In this document: positions 33,156-45,753 of the stretch, piece by piece
Layout of the letters: each line of letters opens with the position of its first letter
Position numbering within the stretch: position 1 is the stretch's first letter
NCBI GenBank assembly: GCA_963995505.1
Contig: OZ023182.1
Coordinates: 2,185,001 to 2,249,000, forward strand
Source: Hypericum androsaemum
Lineage: Eukaryota; Streptophyta; Magnoliopsida; Malpighiales; Hypericaceae
Direction: 5' to 3'
DNA length: 64,000 nucleotides
The notes under the pieces: generated by a model
What the model was told of the DNA's origin: nothing
The model's input: the letters and a program-made list of their open reading frames with translations, nothing else
Databases searched by the model: none
Translations under genes and position numbers: made by a program

Positions 33156-33165
33156 AATGCAAAGG

Positions 33166-33821
33166 TTAAAATTCCGTTAAATTAGAATGTACTAATTTTT
33201 TTTTTTTTTTAAATCATGTTTTGGATAAGTTTCTTTTCAATTCGTGTGATATATGCAGGTCAGGCCCAGCCCAGCCCAGCCCATTTACCTTCCTCCATTC
33301 CTCGGTTGCGCTATACAATCTCCTGCATCGATGATTCGTGCAATTAGTCAATTACACTTTTTTTGGAGGGAAAATTAGTCAATTACACTCGGTATAATAT
33401 TATTTACCTAGCATAATAGATGGGTGAATTTTTTTTAATTATAAATTTTGTCCAGCCACTATAAGCTTCGAATCACTTAAAATGTATTTTTAATTATAAA
33501 TTTTGATAATCCTGACTGTTTTATTTGAACCACTTGTTCCAACTATATGAATCCGTAGGTTCGAGTGATTGACCTGGTGGTCGCATGCGAGTTGTTTTTA
33601 TCAACATCCCAGCATCTCCCTTCACCGACGAAAGGGGGAAAACGATTTCACATGCTGTATTTTTTTCAAAGGTCAAAAGAAATGTTGTCTGAATGCTGAA
33701 GAAGTAAAAATTCTAGAAACTCCAATTGTGTCGGAGCTAGGAAACATGAAATCCAGTCTACCAAGCAAGCGAGGGACAGGAAAATATTGTAACATATGGC
33801 GCACGGGTCCTTTTGGTTAAT
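33166..33821. other. Non-genic AT-rich stretch
   Basis: No coding frame of note. It includes CAGCCCAGCCCAGCCC (about 33266-33282), a short CAGCC repeat, and several A/T runs. Confidence 0.4.
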
Positions 33822-33829
33822 CCTATCGC

Positions 33830-34626
33830 CAAAGTTGTTATGATCTAGAGTTAATTCTTGGAATCTTAGGATTTTACGATTCACCATGGGCAAAACGAGT
33901 CAGAACCTGTGCAAGACCTAGAGTCGAGCGGGATTCGTGGGATCTGAATAATAACTCCTAAGATCCTGAGATCTACGAGTTGACGCGGTGGATGTTTCTC
34001 AACACTTCCAGGGGAGAGAGAAAAGAATAAAAAATTATCCTTGGTTTAACATTTTAATATTATATATTATCCGAATAACTAAACTTCTTTTACTGTGTAG
34101 ACCAAAAAAAATCTACTATACTTTGTTTAATATTTTTTAATAATATTTGTTATTCAGATAACTGTTGATCGACTAAAATGCTTAAAATGACATAATTGAT
34201 AATTGTTGAGCCAAAAAATTAATAATCAAATTAATAATAATTAATATCTCTAAAATTAATAGTTTTAGAGTTATTTAAATCCATATTTTCATCCTACCAA
34301 TTTTTTGCCACTTATTTCTTTTACATCAATTTTGATGTGTATTTTATTTTTTTTATTGCCCGTCAATCACATTATGTAATCTATAGATCCATAGTAGATT
34401 ACCATTAAAAAATATATTGAACTAAAGTTTTCGTGTGTAAATTTATGAAGAAAAATTGGTCGTTAGTGAAAAAAATTATGGAAAAGTTATTGATCTTAAT
34501 TATTTCTATAATTTTATCTATTTGGTGGATCTTACGATCCGTGTTACGATCCGTGTTACGATCCTATGATCTACGCTTTCTTATGACCAACCGATCTTTA
34601 GTGGGATCCCAATTTTGACAACCTTG
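33830..34626. mobile_element. hAT-like non-autonomous element
   Basis: A 797-bp element with ends CAAAGTTGTTA and, inward from the right, CAAGGTTGTCA. Flanking 8-mers CCTATCGC (33822-33829) and CCTATAGC (34627-34634) match at seven of eight positions. Near the right end the word TTACGATCCGTG is tandemly repeated (34528-34560), and related GATC-containing words occur near the left end. No transposase. Confidence 0.7.
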
Positions 34627-34634
34627 CCTATAGC

Positions 34635-35692
34635 AAAAAATGAGCGATCACTCTTTCTCAAGGACTCATTCCCTCTAAAATGGGAATGGATAGGATTTCA
34701 CTTACTAACATTGCCTTTTTTTCATTGGTAATTATATTTAGAGTCAAGTAAAATGCTAACTTGTTAAATACATCTCTTATCATAGTAAAATTTTCCCTTC
34801 GAAACCAACAAACCACATGATAATGTTTAAGCGATAATTTCGTATTATTGCTTGGTATTAGAGTAGTGAACTTGTTTATAATTGTGAAAAATATATTTAC
34901 CTATTGTCGATTTTGGGTTGGATATATAGATTTCAATATGATATTAAAGTGGGTTGATTTTGTGTCTATTGTTCTTCTTGTATTACCCTCCCCTGTACTT
35001 TGATAAACTTAAATTTATTTTATCAGTTTATTACCTTAATATTTTAGATTATTTGTAATACCCTCCCCCGTACTTTGATAAACTTAAATTTATTTTATCA
35101 GCTTATTACCTTAATATTTTAGATTATATATAGAGATCCAGACTATTTGTCATCGAGAAGAGCTTTGTTTACAATTTTTTTATTATGTAAAATATTTATT
35201 ACCTATCAAAATGCGACATGCCACGTCAAAACGTTTTGTTTACAATTCTTCGCCTAAGTTCTGAATGGTTTACCTTGGAGTGGTCAAACAATTCTTTCCA
35301 ACAACGATGAAATTTTGCTCATCCAAAATTTATGCTCCAATATTTATTTCTTGAGCAACTTAGGTACCTACTCCATGTAAATTTCTTCATGGAGTAATAA
35401 ACACAATCACTTAATTTCTTTTTATAAGACCGTTCCTTTTCATATATATACAATGGGACAAAATACAAAAAAAAATTTGAAAGGTAAATTATTAAACTAT
35501 GAAATTATCAAGATTTAAACATTGGATCTCCTAGATATTTACGACACTTTGTATCATTGGGCTACAAATTATTTGGCGGGACAAAATACAACTTATGAAT
35601 TTATATAATACAATCATCATAGAGACATAGACAAATCACCGCCAATCGATAAAAACAGGTAATGCATTGAGAATGAGGAGTCCAAAGAGATG
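34635..35692. other. Non-genic AT-rich stretch with one tandem duplication
   Basis: Apart from the 75-bp tandem duplication at 34984-35127, nothing is recognised. Confidence 0.4.
34984..35127. repeat. Tandem duplication of a 75-bp unit
   Basis: Units starting TACCCTCCCCTGTACTTTG (34984) and TACCCTCCCCCGTACTTTG (35059) are nearly identical through TTTTAGATTAT. Confidence 0.92.
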
Positions 35693-35700
35693 ATGGGGAT

Positions 35701-36591
35701 TAAGAGTGAGCATTTAATTTGATATCCGAATTTCGAATCTAAGTTCAAAAAAAAATTAGATTCGAATTTGGATAATTTTTTATTCGGATTTAGATTATCT
35801 AAATTTTTTAGTTCGGATTCGGATTCTGATATTAAAAAAATTAGTTCGGATATCTGAAATATCCAAACTTTATTTGGACCTGGGCTTAAAAATGCCTTTA
35901 CAGCTCTGGGCTCGACCATCTCCGGCCTGCTCAGGGGCCCTGGCCACAAACCACTTCCCAAACAAATTGACCCCAAAATCATTTCAAGCACTTCAACCCC
36001 ATGTTAGGCGCTTCAAAAAAAAAATTACCCCAACCAAACCAATTATTAAATTCCCAAACATGAACCCTAAATTCCCAATTCTCAGTTGTTGTTGTTGTTC
36101 ATCCTCACTCTCTGCACCACTTGCATCTCGTCCTTCCCGTCGCTCGCTGGTGGAAGTTCGGGAGGTAACAACGTGACTCACTCAGATCCGTCCCCGACCC
36201 CGGCTTGGTGACTCAGATCCGTCCCTGACCTCGAGCCCCCTTGCGTTGTACGTGGTCCCATCTTCACCCTTATAAGAGCAAAATGACTTTTCTTTATCTG
36301 GTTTTGGCCAACGCTTTGGTTTCCTGGGATCGATTTGTTTGTGAAGTATTGAGGATGGGGATTTTTAGCCTTCGGGAAGATTAGATAAGAACTTGCAGTA
36401 AAAGATGGCCGTCGTTTAACCAGAAAAGAATTTTTCATTTTGTAATTCGGATAGGTCAGATTATCCGAGTCCGAATCCGAAAAAAGTTTGGATATTTGGA
36501 TTCGGATAATTTATTATTCGGACTTGGACTCGAATAATAAAATTTTTAATTCGGATAGTTTGAACTCAGACTATCCGAATGCTCACTCCTA
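35701..36591. mobile_element. hAT-type non-autonomous element with gene-like cargo
   Basis: An 891-bp element: left end TAAGAGTGAGCATT; inward from the right, TAGGAGTGAGCATT. Flanking 8-mers ATGGGGAT (35693-35700) and ATGAGGAT (36592-36599) match at seven of eight. Both subterminal regions are packed with TTCGGAT/ATCCGAA words in opposite orientations. The middle (about 35870-36440) is GC-richer and carries short open frames on both strands, resembling captured genic DNA. No parent gene was recognised. Confidence 0.82.
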
Positions 36592-36607
36592 ATGAGGATA
36601 ACCTTCG

Positions 36608-36608
36608 T

Positions 36609-36635
<27 letters not shown>
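36608..36635. repeat. (GA)n microsatellite
   Basis: About 13 GA units directly downstream of the hAT element. Confidence 0.95.
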
Positions 36636-36639
<4 letters not shown>

Positions 36640-37139
36640 ATGATTGCAATGAGGACCACCTGATGGAAACGGCAAAGGGTCACATTTTGTGATAATGAGA
36701 GAACGTGGGTGGCGCTCTAAATTTCTTGCTCCACTTTCCGCCGGTTGCTTTTTTGCTTCGGTGTATATTGAAGGCAGTTGCCGTCTGGGAGAAGAGGCAT
36801 TTTCTTTGTAATTTTTCGAAATTAATTAATAAGTTGATTCAAATTTGAGTATGATCATAGTAGTACCAATAAATGAACTACTGAATTTAAATACCCAGCT
36901 GGGATACCTCTCTCTTGGCTTTCTGGCGGCTGGCAGTGGTAATGTACCCTCCTGTGTTTTTCTTGAACTATTATTATTGTACGTTGGATCATAGAAGATA
37001 TCAGGTGAATATATCAAATTAATACAGATGATGTTACAATGCCAATGGGACATCTTTTGGACCACGAACGTCTGGTCTGGTCGTCCTTCCCGGGTTCTAT
37101 GTATGTATGGATATTTACTCATGTCACGGTCGGATACAT
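36636..37139. other. Non-genic stretch
   Basis: No gene or repeat recognised. Confidence 0.4.
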
Positions 37140-37148
37140 TATTATATA

Positions 37149-38042
37149 GAGATAATTACATACAGAATCCCAGGGTATAATCAAATAGATTCTGAGGACC
37201 CTGTAGTTTTCCTACTAATTGCTGAGTCCCTGTAATTTGGTTATTATTATACTTTCGGGTCCCTGGCTCAAGTAAATGACTCAAATACCCTTGCAAGAAA
37301 ATTAAAAAAAATTAATTACCCTAACCCTTTTTTCTCCTTCCCCGTCGATCCGAAAGAAAAAAAATCAATTACCAAATAGAACCGGAAAATCTATTTGGCG
37401 GCGATTAACGGCGGCGGGAGGAGCAGAAGAAGAAGAGGCGGTTGCGGCAGTGGGGGAGATGGAAGTTGTTGTTGTTGTTGCCTGGTGGTGGCGGCGGCGG
37501 TGATGAGAAGCGGTCCCAGCGGTGGCACATGTGGCCGATCTTCCTCCGTAACTCCTTGGCTGTTGACTCATCGATCCCGTCTCCGTCTCCGTCTCCTTCC
37601 CCGTACGTCGTTCCCGTCTTTCTTCTCCTTCCTCGTCCGTCGTTCCCGTCTCCGTTTCACTTTTCCCCTTAGGTTCTTGTGTTTATTTCTCCGCCGTCCT
37701 GTTTGTGTTTATCGTGTCCCGTGATTAGATGAAGCCCTCTGTGTATAGGATTCTTGCGATTGTTGGTTTTTAGATGAAGCTAAAGGCGGCGATTTTATGG
37801 GGAGAAAGGAAGTGGCCAGAAAAATGGCCGGAGAAGATGACCGGCGATTTTAGTTGACCAGATTAAGGGCATATCCGTCATTTCAAATATAAAATAAGAA
37901 AAAATTGATTAATGACATCAGCCAGGGACCCAAAAAGTATAATAATAATAACCAAACTATAGGGGCTCAGCAATTAGTAGGAAAACTATAAGGTCCTCAG
38001 AGTCTATTTGACTATATCCTGGGTCCTGAGAGTAATTATCTC
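37149..38042. mobile_element. Mutator-like element (Pack-MULE-like), 894 bp
   Basis: Perfect 9-bp target duplication TATTATATA at 37140-37148 and 38043-38051. Inverted repeats over 100 bp long begin GAGATAATTAC and share CCTACTAATTGCTGAG, TTATTATTATACTTT and GGGTCCCTGGC. Between them lies a GC-rich block (about 37380-37850) with overlapping open frames on both strands (for example MAAINGGGRSRRRRGGCGSG), which looks like captured genic sequence. There is no transposase. Confidence 0.9.
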
Positions 38043-38051
38043 TATTATATA

Positions 38052-39065
38052 TTAGATACCGTCACTAGATTGTCTGGATAATTATTGGGTCCGATTTAAT
38101 TTTGTGGATATGGTATCACATCACATGAATATGAAATCTGATTGGAGTTTCACTTTTTTTGTATAGTCAAAAAAAAATTTATTACTTCAAGATTATTACA
38201 CCAAAAGTGCAAAAAAACTAAACTAAACTTTCCCACCAAATGTACACTTAAGCACTAAGCTTCTATAAAATATCACATATCTATTTAGACAATGTTAATT
38301 AGATAAAAATGATCTTTTGAGTGCTCGTACTAGTGGTAACTTTGCTCAATGTTTGAAAGATAATTGCTACGTTTTATTCGTATGCCACACCAAGCCTCTT
38401 TATGAGGTCACAAAGTATCATATTCGTGCCGACTTGATGAGCTTCAAATCCTGAGCTAAAATTTTCAGGCAAACCGGCTTCTAGCCTTGATTTGTGATGC
38501 TTTGACTTGTGAGTGTGGCCCAATCCATCTCTCTCCTTTATTCTTTTGCAGTAAAAGTCAACTTCGGTAGCATCTCATTTTACGCTTTGACATTTTACTG
38601 TCTCGTAGTTTCAAAATATTCAACCAAGTAAAATAAGTTGTTCTAATTGACACTCCACTACTTGAATAACTTTTTTGGATATAAATAATCTCAAGTATAA
38701 TTAAGAAAAAAATTAGTTATAAATTATCTATTGAAACAAATGTGAAAACACTATTCTCCCCTCTCGTAGTATTTTTCATGTTTTTCTTTGTTTTTTAAAA
38801 AAGTTTAATTTAATTATACTTAAAGATATTTATGTCCAAAAAAATTATTCTAGTAGTAAAATATCAATTAAAAAAATCATTGTCACTTGCAACTAAAGTG
38901 AACTTTGTTCCTAAAAAAAGTGAACTTTTATCTTCTTTTGCATTACTCCCGCGGATTCCTACCTTTGTTTGCGCCTCGTTTGTACGGGAATATGATTTAG
39001 GACAATGCACTGACTCCAAGGATTCGAAAAGGGTTGCTTAAGCCAATTATTGTAAAAGCACCCCA
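38052..39065. other. Non-genic AT-rich stretch
   Basis: No convincing coding frame or repeat found. Confidence 0.4.
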
Positions 39066-39073
39066 TATTTTGC

Positions 39074-39788
39074 TAGGGATGGCAGAAATACCCATATCCT
39101 GAGGGTCGGACCCTACCCTTACCCTACGGGTCTAGGGTATGTTGACTTTGACTGGGTCTAGAGTAGGGTATGGTTATGGGTCCATGTTTAGAGGTAGGGT
39201 CTAGGGTAGGGTATGAATCCATAGCTAGACCATGTGGGTCAGACCCTACCCTTACATTTTTACCCTATTTTAGACTCTACCCTAATTAGACTCTAGTTAG
39301 ACCTTTGTTAGACCGTATTGATAATATATATAATATACTTTACGGTTAATTTTAACATATTTATTATGTTATTTCGCAACTAACTTAGAAGATGTCGTGA
39401 ATGATGGATCACTAGAAGGTGAAATGCTATATTTTTCTTTTGTTGAATTGTTTATGTACTTCAAACTCTAAAAAAAATCTTGGACTATTGAAATTAAATT
39501 ACAAAATTTGATGTTTCATCAATTTTCTATTGAATATTGATGTGTAACGTAGTAGATGTCTTGAATTTATTTAAATTTTATATAAAAATTAAGTTTTGAT
39601 TAAAAATTATCAAAATGCAGAACGTTAAAGGGTCGGACCCTGCAGACCCTGTAGACCCTGGGTCTCCAGGAGGGTAGGGTATGAATCTACAATAAAAAAT
39701 TTGTAGGGTCGAGGGTAGGGTATGGATCCATCCAAAAAAACTAGGGTATGGGTAGGGTCCTATCAATACCCTACCCTACCCTACCCTA
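39074..39788. mobile_element. hAT-type MITE, CCCTA-rich family
   Basis: A 715-bp element with perfect 8-bp target duplication TATTTTGC (39066-39073 and 39789-39796). The left end is TAGGGATGGCAG; the right end is a run of CCCTA units ending CCCTA instead of the usual TGCCATCCCTA-like inverted repeat. It is closely similar along its length to the element at 49961-50682. Both subterminal regions are dense in GGTAGGGT/ACCCTACC words. Confidence 0.85.
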
Positions 39789-39796
39789 TATTTTGC

Positions 39797-41099
39797 ACTG
39801 TTTTTTCAATTTAAGCATTCCTTTTTTGAGCCTTGAAATTTCTATGAGTTATTTAAATTAAATCACAAACTATTGTACGAACCGGAAACCATTATTTACT
39901 GACACCGTCAAAAGTTTCTAACACATTCTAAAGCAATTTTTCTTTGTACATAGTATGAGATTTAACTTCTTGTTACATGATACGGAACTTTACTCCAGGA
40001 TAAAATATTAACAAGTTATATCGGATCCTATTTTACGATGACATTTTATACCGAGTATATTCTTGTCTTGTAAGCTAACTCCATTTAGTGATCTTCCAGA
40101 ACAGATTAGCCAAAAAATAGAATACAATATATTTAGCGCGATTATGTAGTATACTTGGACCTTAAAAAATCAGATGATCTTTGAGATGACGATGTTTAGT
40201 CTAGAGTTTCTCCATCGTACCATCTACCTCCGAGCTAAAGAATGAACTAAGTGGTCGAATTGCATTTCCAACTTAGCGGGTCAGGATCCTTTAATCTTCC
40301 TTGATTCTACTGCCCCATGATCGAATGTCTTCACCTTCTGTAGGGGCGTGGGCGGGATTTGTTTGTTTTTGGGTGAAAATGTACTTGGGATTTATCTGTT
40401 GAGCAACGCTACCGTTCCTCGGAATTGTTTCGATTGCGTGGGATACTTTGGCATATAATTTTGGCATTCTATCCTTTAATAAAAATTACTTATCAAAAAA
40501 ATATAATAAAAAAATGACTCGAATCGTAAACACCATTAAACGCCTAAACGGAAAACAAAGGCCAACATCATTCACCGCCTTTTACTCAATCAACGCATGA
40601 ACACGGATATCTTTTATAATCACAGATTTTGTTGAATTTGTTCCATACGATGTCAAAATTTATTAGTGGAAATTTATTTTATTTAAAATTAAGATTAATT
40701 CAAATACATCTTCCCTCCATTTGTTATTGACTGTATAGAGCAGATTTATCGAATTTCATAAACAAAAACAAAAACAGTATTCCGCCACACCCGCTTAACG
40801 TTTCACTCCACCATCAAATCAAATCAACAGTATCCACTAAATCGACCGTTTCCACTCCCATCACAGCAAAAACCAAATCACTCACTACCAACAAGGCCAT
40901 GACGTTGTTTAATTTTAAAAAATTTTCGAGTTGAATTATTTTAGAAATTTTTAAATATTTTTTGATAAAATTTAACTCGAATATAAATTAATGGGAAATC
41001 ATTTATTAAACCCAGAACACCCGTGACCCAACAGTCTCTCTCTCTCTCTGCCGTCGCCCGCGCACCTTCCGTTACCTCCCTCCCAAAACGCACCGTATT
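39797..41099. other. Intergenic region and promoter of the PP2C/cNBD gene
   Basis: Mostly AT-rich. A G/T-rich piece at about 40340-40500 ending in a short A-rich tail might be an old retroelement 3' end, but this cannot be supported further. A CT-rich tract (41035-41049) lies about 50 bp before the start codon and is probably in the 5' UTR. Confidence 0.4.
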
Positions 41100-44000
41100 A
41101 TGGGCTGCGTCTACTCCAGAGGTTGCATCGGCGAAATCTGCGCCCCCAAGTCCCCCCATGTGAAGCCCCAAACCGCCGCGGAGGCCCCGACCACCACCTC
41201 CTCCTCTTCCTCCGGATCGGAGAAGGGAGACCACGTCCCCCAGCTCCAGCCCCCGGACGCGGCCATCACGCGCCTCTCGCGCGTGTCTTCCCAGTTCCTG
41301 CCCCCCGAGGGCTCCAGGCGCGTGTGGCTCCCGGCCTCGGGGTACGAGCTCAGGTACTCGTACCTCTCCCAGCGGGGGTACTACCCCGACGCGCTCGACA
41401 AGGCTAATCAGGATAGTTTCTGCATCCACGCGCCGTTCGGATCCTCGCCGGACGACCACTTCTTCGGCGTATTTGACGGACACGGCGAGTACGGCGCCCA
41501 CTGCTCTCAGTTCGTCCGGCGCCGCCTCTGCGAGAACATACTCCGGTGCCCTAACTTCCACGTGGACCCCGCCGAGGCCCTCCAGGCGGCCTTCCTCGAA
41601 ACGAACTCCCAGCTCCGCGCCGACCCCCTCGACGACTCCATGAGCGGCACCACCGCCGTCGCAGTGCTCGTCCGCGGCCGCACCGTGTTCGTCGCCAACG
41701 CCGGGGACTCCCGCGCGGTGGTTGCGGAGAAGGACGGCGAGGGGGTCGTCGCCGTGGATTTGTCCATCGACCAGACGCCGTTCCGGGAGGACGAGCTGGA
41801 GCGGGTGAGGATGTGTGGGGCCCGGGTGATGACGCTGGACCAGATTGAGGGGCTCAAGGACCCCGAGGTTAAGTGCTGGGGGGAAGAGGAGGGGGAGGAT
41901 GACGGAGACCCGCCGCGCCTGTGGGTTCCCAACGGTATGTACCCGGGGACCGCGTTTACCAGGAGCATTGGCGACTCCGTTGCAGAGAGTATCGGCGTCG
42001 TTGCACATCCCGAGATTTCCGTCCTGGAGCTCACCGAGAGGCATCCCTTTTTGGTGCTGGCTAGCGACGGGGTCTTCGAGTTCATGTCCAGCCAGAATGT
42101 GGTTGACATGGTAAGATATCTCGCCAGGATGATCACGGGTTTGGTGTTTTCTTTTGCAGTTGTGAACGTGTGCATTTGCGTTAACCACATTATGTATGCG
42201 TGTTAATTTGTTGGTCCAGTTACTGTGGAAGTGAGTGTTTAGCCTAAAATAGGATAGGAACTTGTGGAGGGAGAATAGTTGCGAGCAACTTCCAAGGTGC
42301 TATCTATAATCCTGTTCAATCGGTAATTTTGGAAATAAGTGAATTACGAAAAGTTCCCCAAGCCATGTCGGGTATCAACGTCCTAGCCCTGAGAAAGATT
42401 TCATTTGGGCCAGTTATGCATTCCAACATAGAATCCTTGTGGTCTTTATTAGGAAAACATATTTGCTTTCTGCCCTTTTGGTTAGTCATTGATTGAACCT
42501 TCACCTGCAGCTGCAGCACTTTTTATGTCCCAGGAAATAGATAGGGTTACTTGTTGAATGTCCCAAGTTGGACAAAGTGGTTTTTACTAATCAACTTCTA
42601 AAATACTGACTGGCGATCTTCCTCACTGTTGATTCTGAAACCGAAATTAGCACCTTCTAGTAGTCTTCTCTTTAAATTGCTTCCTGATCAATAAATCAAA
42701 TTTTCTTTGCAATGTTACCATAAGTAGATTTTCACTCGCTGTATATTCTCATTACTCTAAAGCCACTCTGTTACATATTTCCAGGTTGCCAAGTATAAAG
42801 ATCCACGTGATGCTTGTGCCGCAATTGTAGCCGAATCTTACCGACTTTGGCTTCAATATGAAACTCGCACTGATGACATCACAGTGATAGTTGTGCATAG
42901 TAACAGCCTAACTAGTGTAAGTTGACCTGCTCTGATTATTTATACTTTCCTCATTTTTTACCTTTTCTGAATGGTAATTTTCTCCTAGTGGTTCATGTCT
43001 ATTATAGTATGTCGGTTGATTCTTTTATTCCCTTGCTTTTCTTCTTTACAGAGTGCCAGTGGGCAATCGGCAGGTCAAGGTAATTTATTACGAACCAATG
43101 TGCCTCAAATTGTGGAAGTGACAGGGTCGGAATCCCCCGCAACTTTCAGTTGGAGCTCTAGGAACCAACGTGTGCGGCATGATTTATCGAGGGCACGTCT
43201 ACGCACAATTGAAAGTTCTTTAGAAAAGGGGAAAGTTTGGGTTCCTCCATCTTCATCTCATCGGAAAACGTGGGAAGAAGAAGTATATAGCCTTTGTCTC
43301 ATCCATCAAAATGAATTAATTGAGTTTCTTGGTAACAGTAAGCTCTTGGAAGGTGTGAATGATATGCTGTTGATATATGACAGGCACACATAGAGAAGGC
43401 ATTGCATGGCCATTTTCTCTTCAGAAAGCTCACTGATTCTCAGTGCCAAGTTCTGTTAGATTGCATGCAAAGATTTGAAGTCCAGCCTGGAGAAGTTGTA
43501 GTTAACCAGGTCAGTTTACTTTCCTGTAACTCTGTTTCTTCAAATTGCAGATAATATGATTAGGCTAGCCAACTACTGAGACTTTGCTGTTGGTCGCGTT
43601 GCTGATTACCTGATTGTTGCAATGCATTATTGTGAAAGTGGTGAAACTAAAACAACCTTGATCGTTTAAATAAACAATGGTATCTGGAAGATGCTCTGTA
43701 GTCGAATTGGAGATTAGAAACTTCCTACCTTCCTGATGAGAGCTATTGACTGCATGCTTATTGACATTAACTTGTGGTATTTAATAAAATTAGTTTGTCT
43801 TACATTACTGTTTGAGTTAATCTAAAGTCAAGAATTTTTCTAAAGAACATTTAAAGTCTAGACCGGGATTCTGATTTTCACCAAAATTGTCAGGGTGGTG
43901 AAGGTGATTGCTTTTATGTTGTCGGCAGCGGGGAATTTGAGGTTTCGGCAACACAGGTTTGCCGATTTCTGTTTCATTCAACCATTTCGTTCTTTGCATT

Positions 44001-45753
44001 TTTTATTCTAGACCATAGTTCTATTGTAAATGTGTCTAATCATTGCAGGAAGAGAAAAATGGCGAGGTGCCTAGGATTCTGCAACGGTATACAGCAGAGA
44101 AACTTTCATCTTTTGGGGAATTGGCACTAATGTGAGTAATTCTTTCACCAGCTTTGATGTACTTCTTGGCATGAATTCTTACCATTTCTAGTTGCACTAT
44201 TGCTTGGTCGATTTGTCCTGGCTATTGATGTTTTATAGCAAAGTAAGATCATGTTGGAATTGAAGTAGCTTATCTATGCATTTCAAAAATTGACTCTTTG
44301 TTAATTATATTTCCTTTTTTAATAAACGACTCTACTTCCCCTTAAAAAATGAACTCTATTTATAATTCTCTAATGGGGTGCACCAATGTGTATCAGAAAA
44401 CAAATACATTCCGTCTGAATTAACCCAAATCTCGAACACGATCACAGTGTTTCCCTTTTAATGCAAAGACACAAAAGACATTACCAATTGTCCACAGAAT
44501 CACAAAAGAAGTATTTCTCCCAATTTAAAGCTTTTAGAATCGTGTGCGCAACCACCTACGAGCTCTTTTAAAAACACTTCATTGTCTAATTCCTCCTTAC
44601 AATCAGGCACGTGTTGATAATAATGATGCCACTCCTGTGATTATTATTATCAGAAGGATCCTGTTCCAAGCAGCTTCTTCCCTTCCCTAGTGAAGAAAGA
44701 CAACCCCCAAATCAACAGCCAAGGCATCCCTGTTCTCACAATAGAAATAAAACTATCACTATGGTTCCAATACCACCTGTTCCGCTGCGTACCTTATAAC
44801 TTCCATAATTTGCACCAATTAGATTTCATCACAATGGCAGTACAAGATTTTTATTGATCTTTCATGGAGTCCTGTTATTAAATTACTTACTGCCAATCAT
44901 CTTTTTGTTAAAGGATTGTTTTGTGAATGGTTAGAACTAGTCGTTTGAACTGTTCTTCAAAAGTTCAATTTTCCTGTAGAAATACCAACCATTCTTAAGG
45001 CCGTACTCTTAAAGGTATCATCATTATGAAACTGACATCTTGCTATTCCTTGAATGATCTTTTTCAATTGATGCCAATTAAGGTACAACAAGCCTCTCCA
45101 AGCATCTGTTCGGGCTGTTACGTGTGGAACATTATGGGCTTTGAAAAGAGAGGATTTTCGAGGGATTCTAATGTCTGAGTTTACTAATTTATCATCCATG
45201 AAGCTGCTTCGATCAGTAGATCTCCTTGCAAGGTTGTCAATTTTGCAGCTTAGTCACATTGCAGATTCACTATCTGAAGTTTCCTTTTCAGATGGGCAGA
45301 CGATTGTGGATGAGGTGGACCTTCATTTTTTGAAAAGATTTGCCAACACTTCGTTTTTTTTTTCTTTTCAAAAAAGGATGCTGCTGACACTTGTGAGCTT
45401 CTCACTTTTCTTTTTCTGGTCCGTATCTGCAGAATGAAGGGCTTTCTGGGTTATACATCATCCAGAAGGGTAAGGTGAAAATCACATTCGACAATGAATT
45501 ACTACTTAGCCAGAATGTTGGAAGTCTGAAATCTGACTATCAGAAGGACGATGGTGCTATACAAAGTGGCCAACAGTGCTCATTGGAGAAAATAGAGGGA
45601 AGCTACTTTGGCGAATGGGCCCTCCTTGGTGAACATGTTGGTTCATTGAGGGCAATGGCTACGGGGAATTGCATTTGCTCTATTTTGTCAAAAGAGAAGT
45701 TTGATTCAGTTGTTGGGCCTTTGGAAAAGCTTTCTCAGGATGTTGAGAATTAG
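41100..45753 (+). CDS. PP2C phosphatase with tandem cyclic-nucleotide-binding domains; kinase domain lost
   Basis: A Mg/Mn-dependent Ser/Thr phosphatase fused to two cNMP-binding domains. The plant family (Arabidopsis At2g20050 type) is PP2C-cNBD-cNBD-kinase. Exons: 41100-42110, 42785-42916, 43052-43282, 43384-43509, 43894-43956, 44049-44131, 45083-45314, 45433-45753, giving about 732 aa. The N-terminus MGCVYSRGC has Gly2 and Cys3, suggesting N-myristoylation and palmitoylation and hence membrane attachment. PP2C motifs: [37 protein letters not shown] and LASDGVFEF. cNBD1 includes [17 protein letters not shown] and [20 protein letters not shown] (the Arg that contacts cyclic-nucleotide phosphate in PKA is not in the usual place). 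cNBD2 includes [14 protein letters not shown] and [10 protein letters not shown]. Translation stops at TAG 45751-45753, where family members continue into a kinase; here the kinase survives only as a relic downstream. Confidence 0.88.

Noticed and set aside
39768..39788. Interstitial telomere repeat
   Set aside because: The unit is CCCTA, not the plant CCCTAAA, and it forms the end of a MITE with a target duplication.
40340..40510. Possible LINE 3' tail
   Set aside because: An A-rich end is present, but no coding remnant and no target duplication could be found.
41123..42188. Long open frames antisense to PP2C exon 1
   Set aside because: The high GC content of exon 1 opens other frames by chance; the plus strand has all PP2C motifs.
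44132..45082. Possible retroelement fragment in intron 6 of the PP2C gene
   Set aside because: A CCAATACCAC word resembles an inverted primer-binding site, but no LTR or coding sequence accompanies it.
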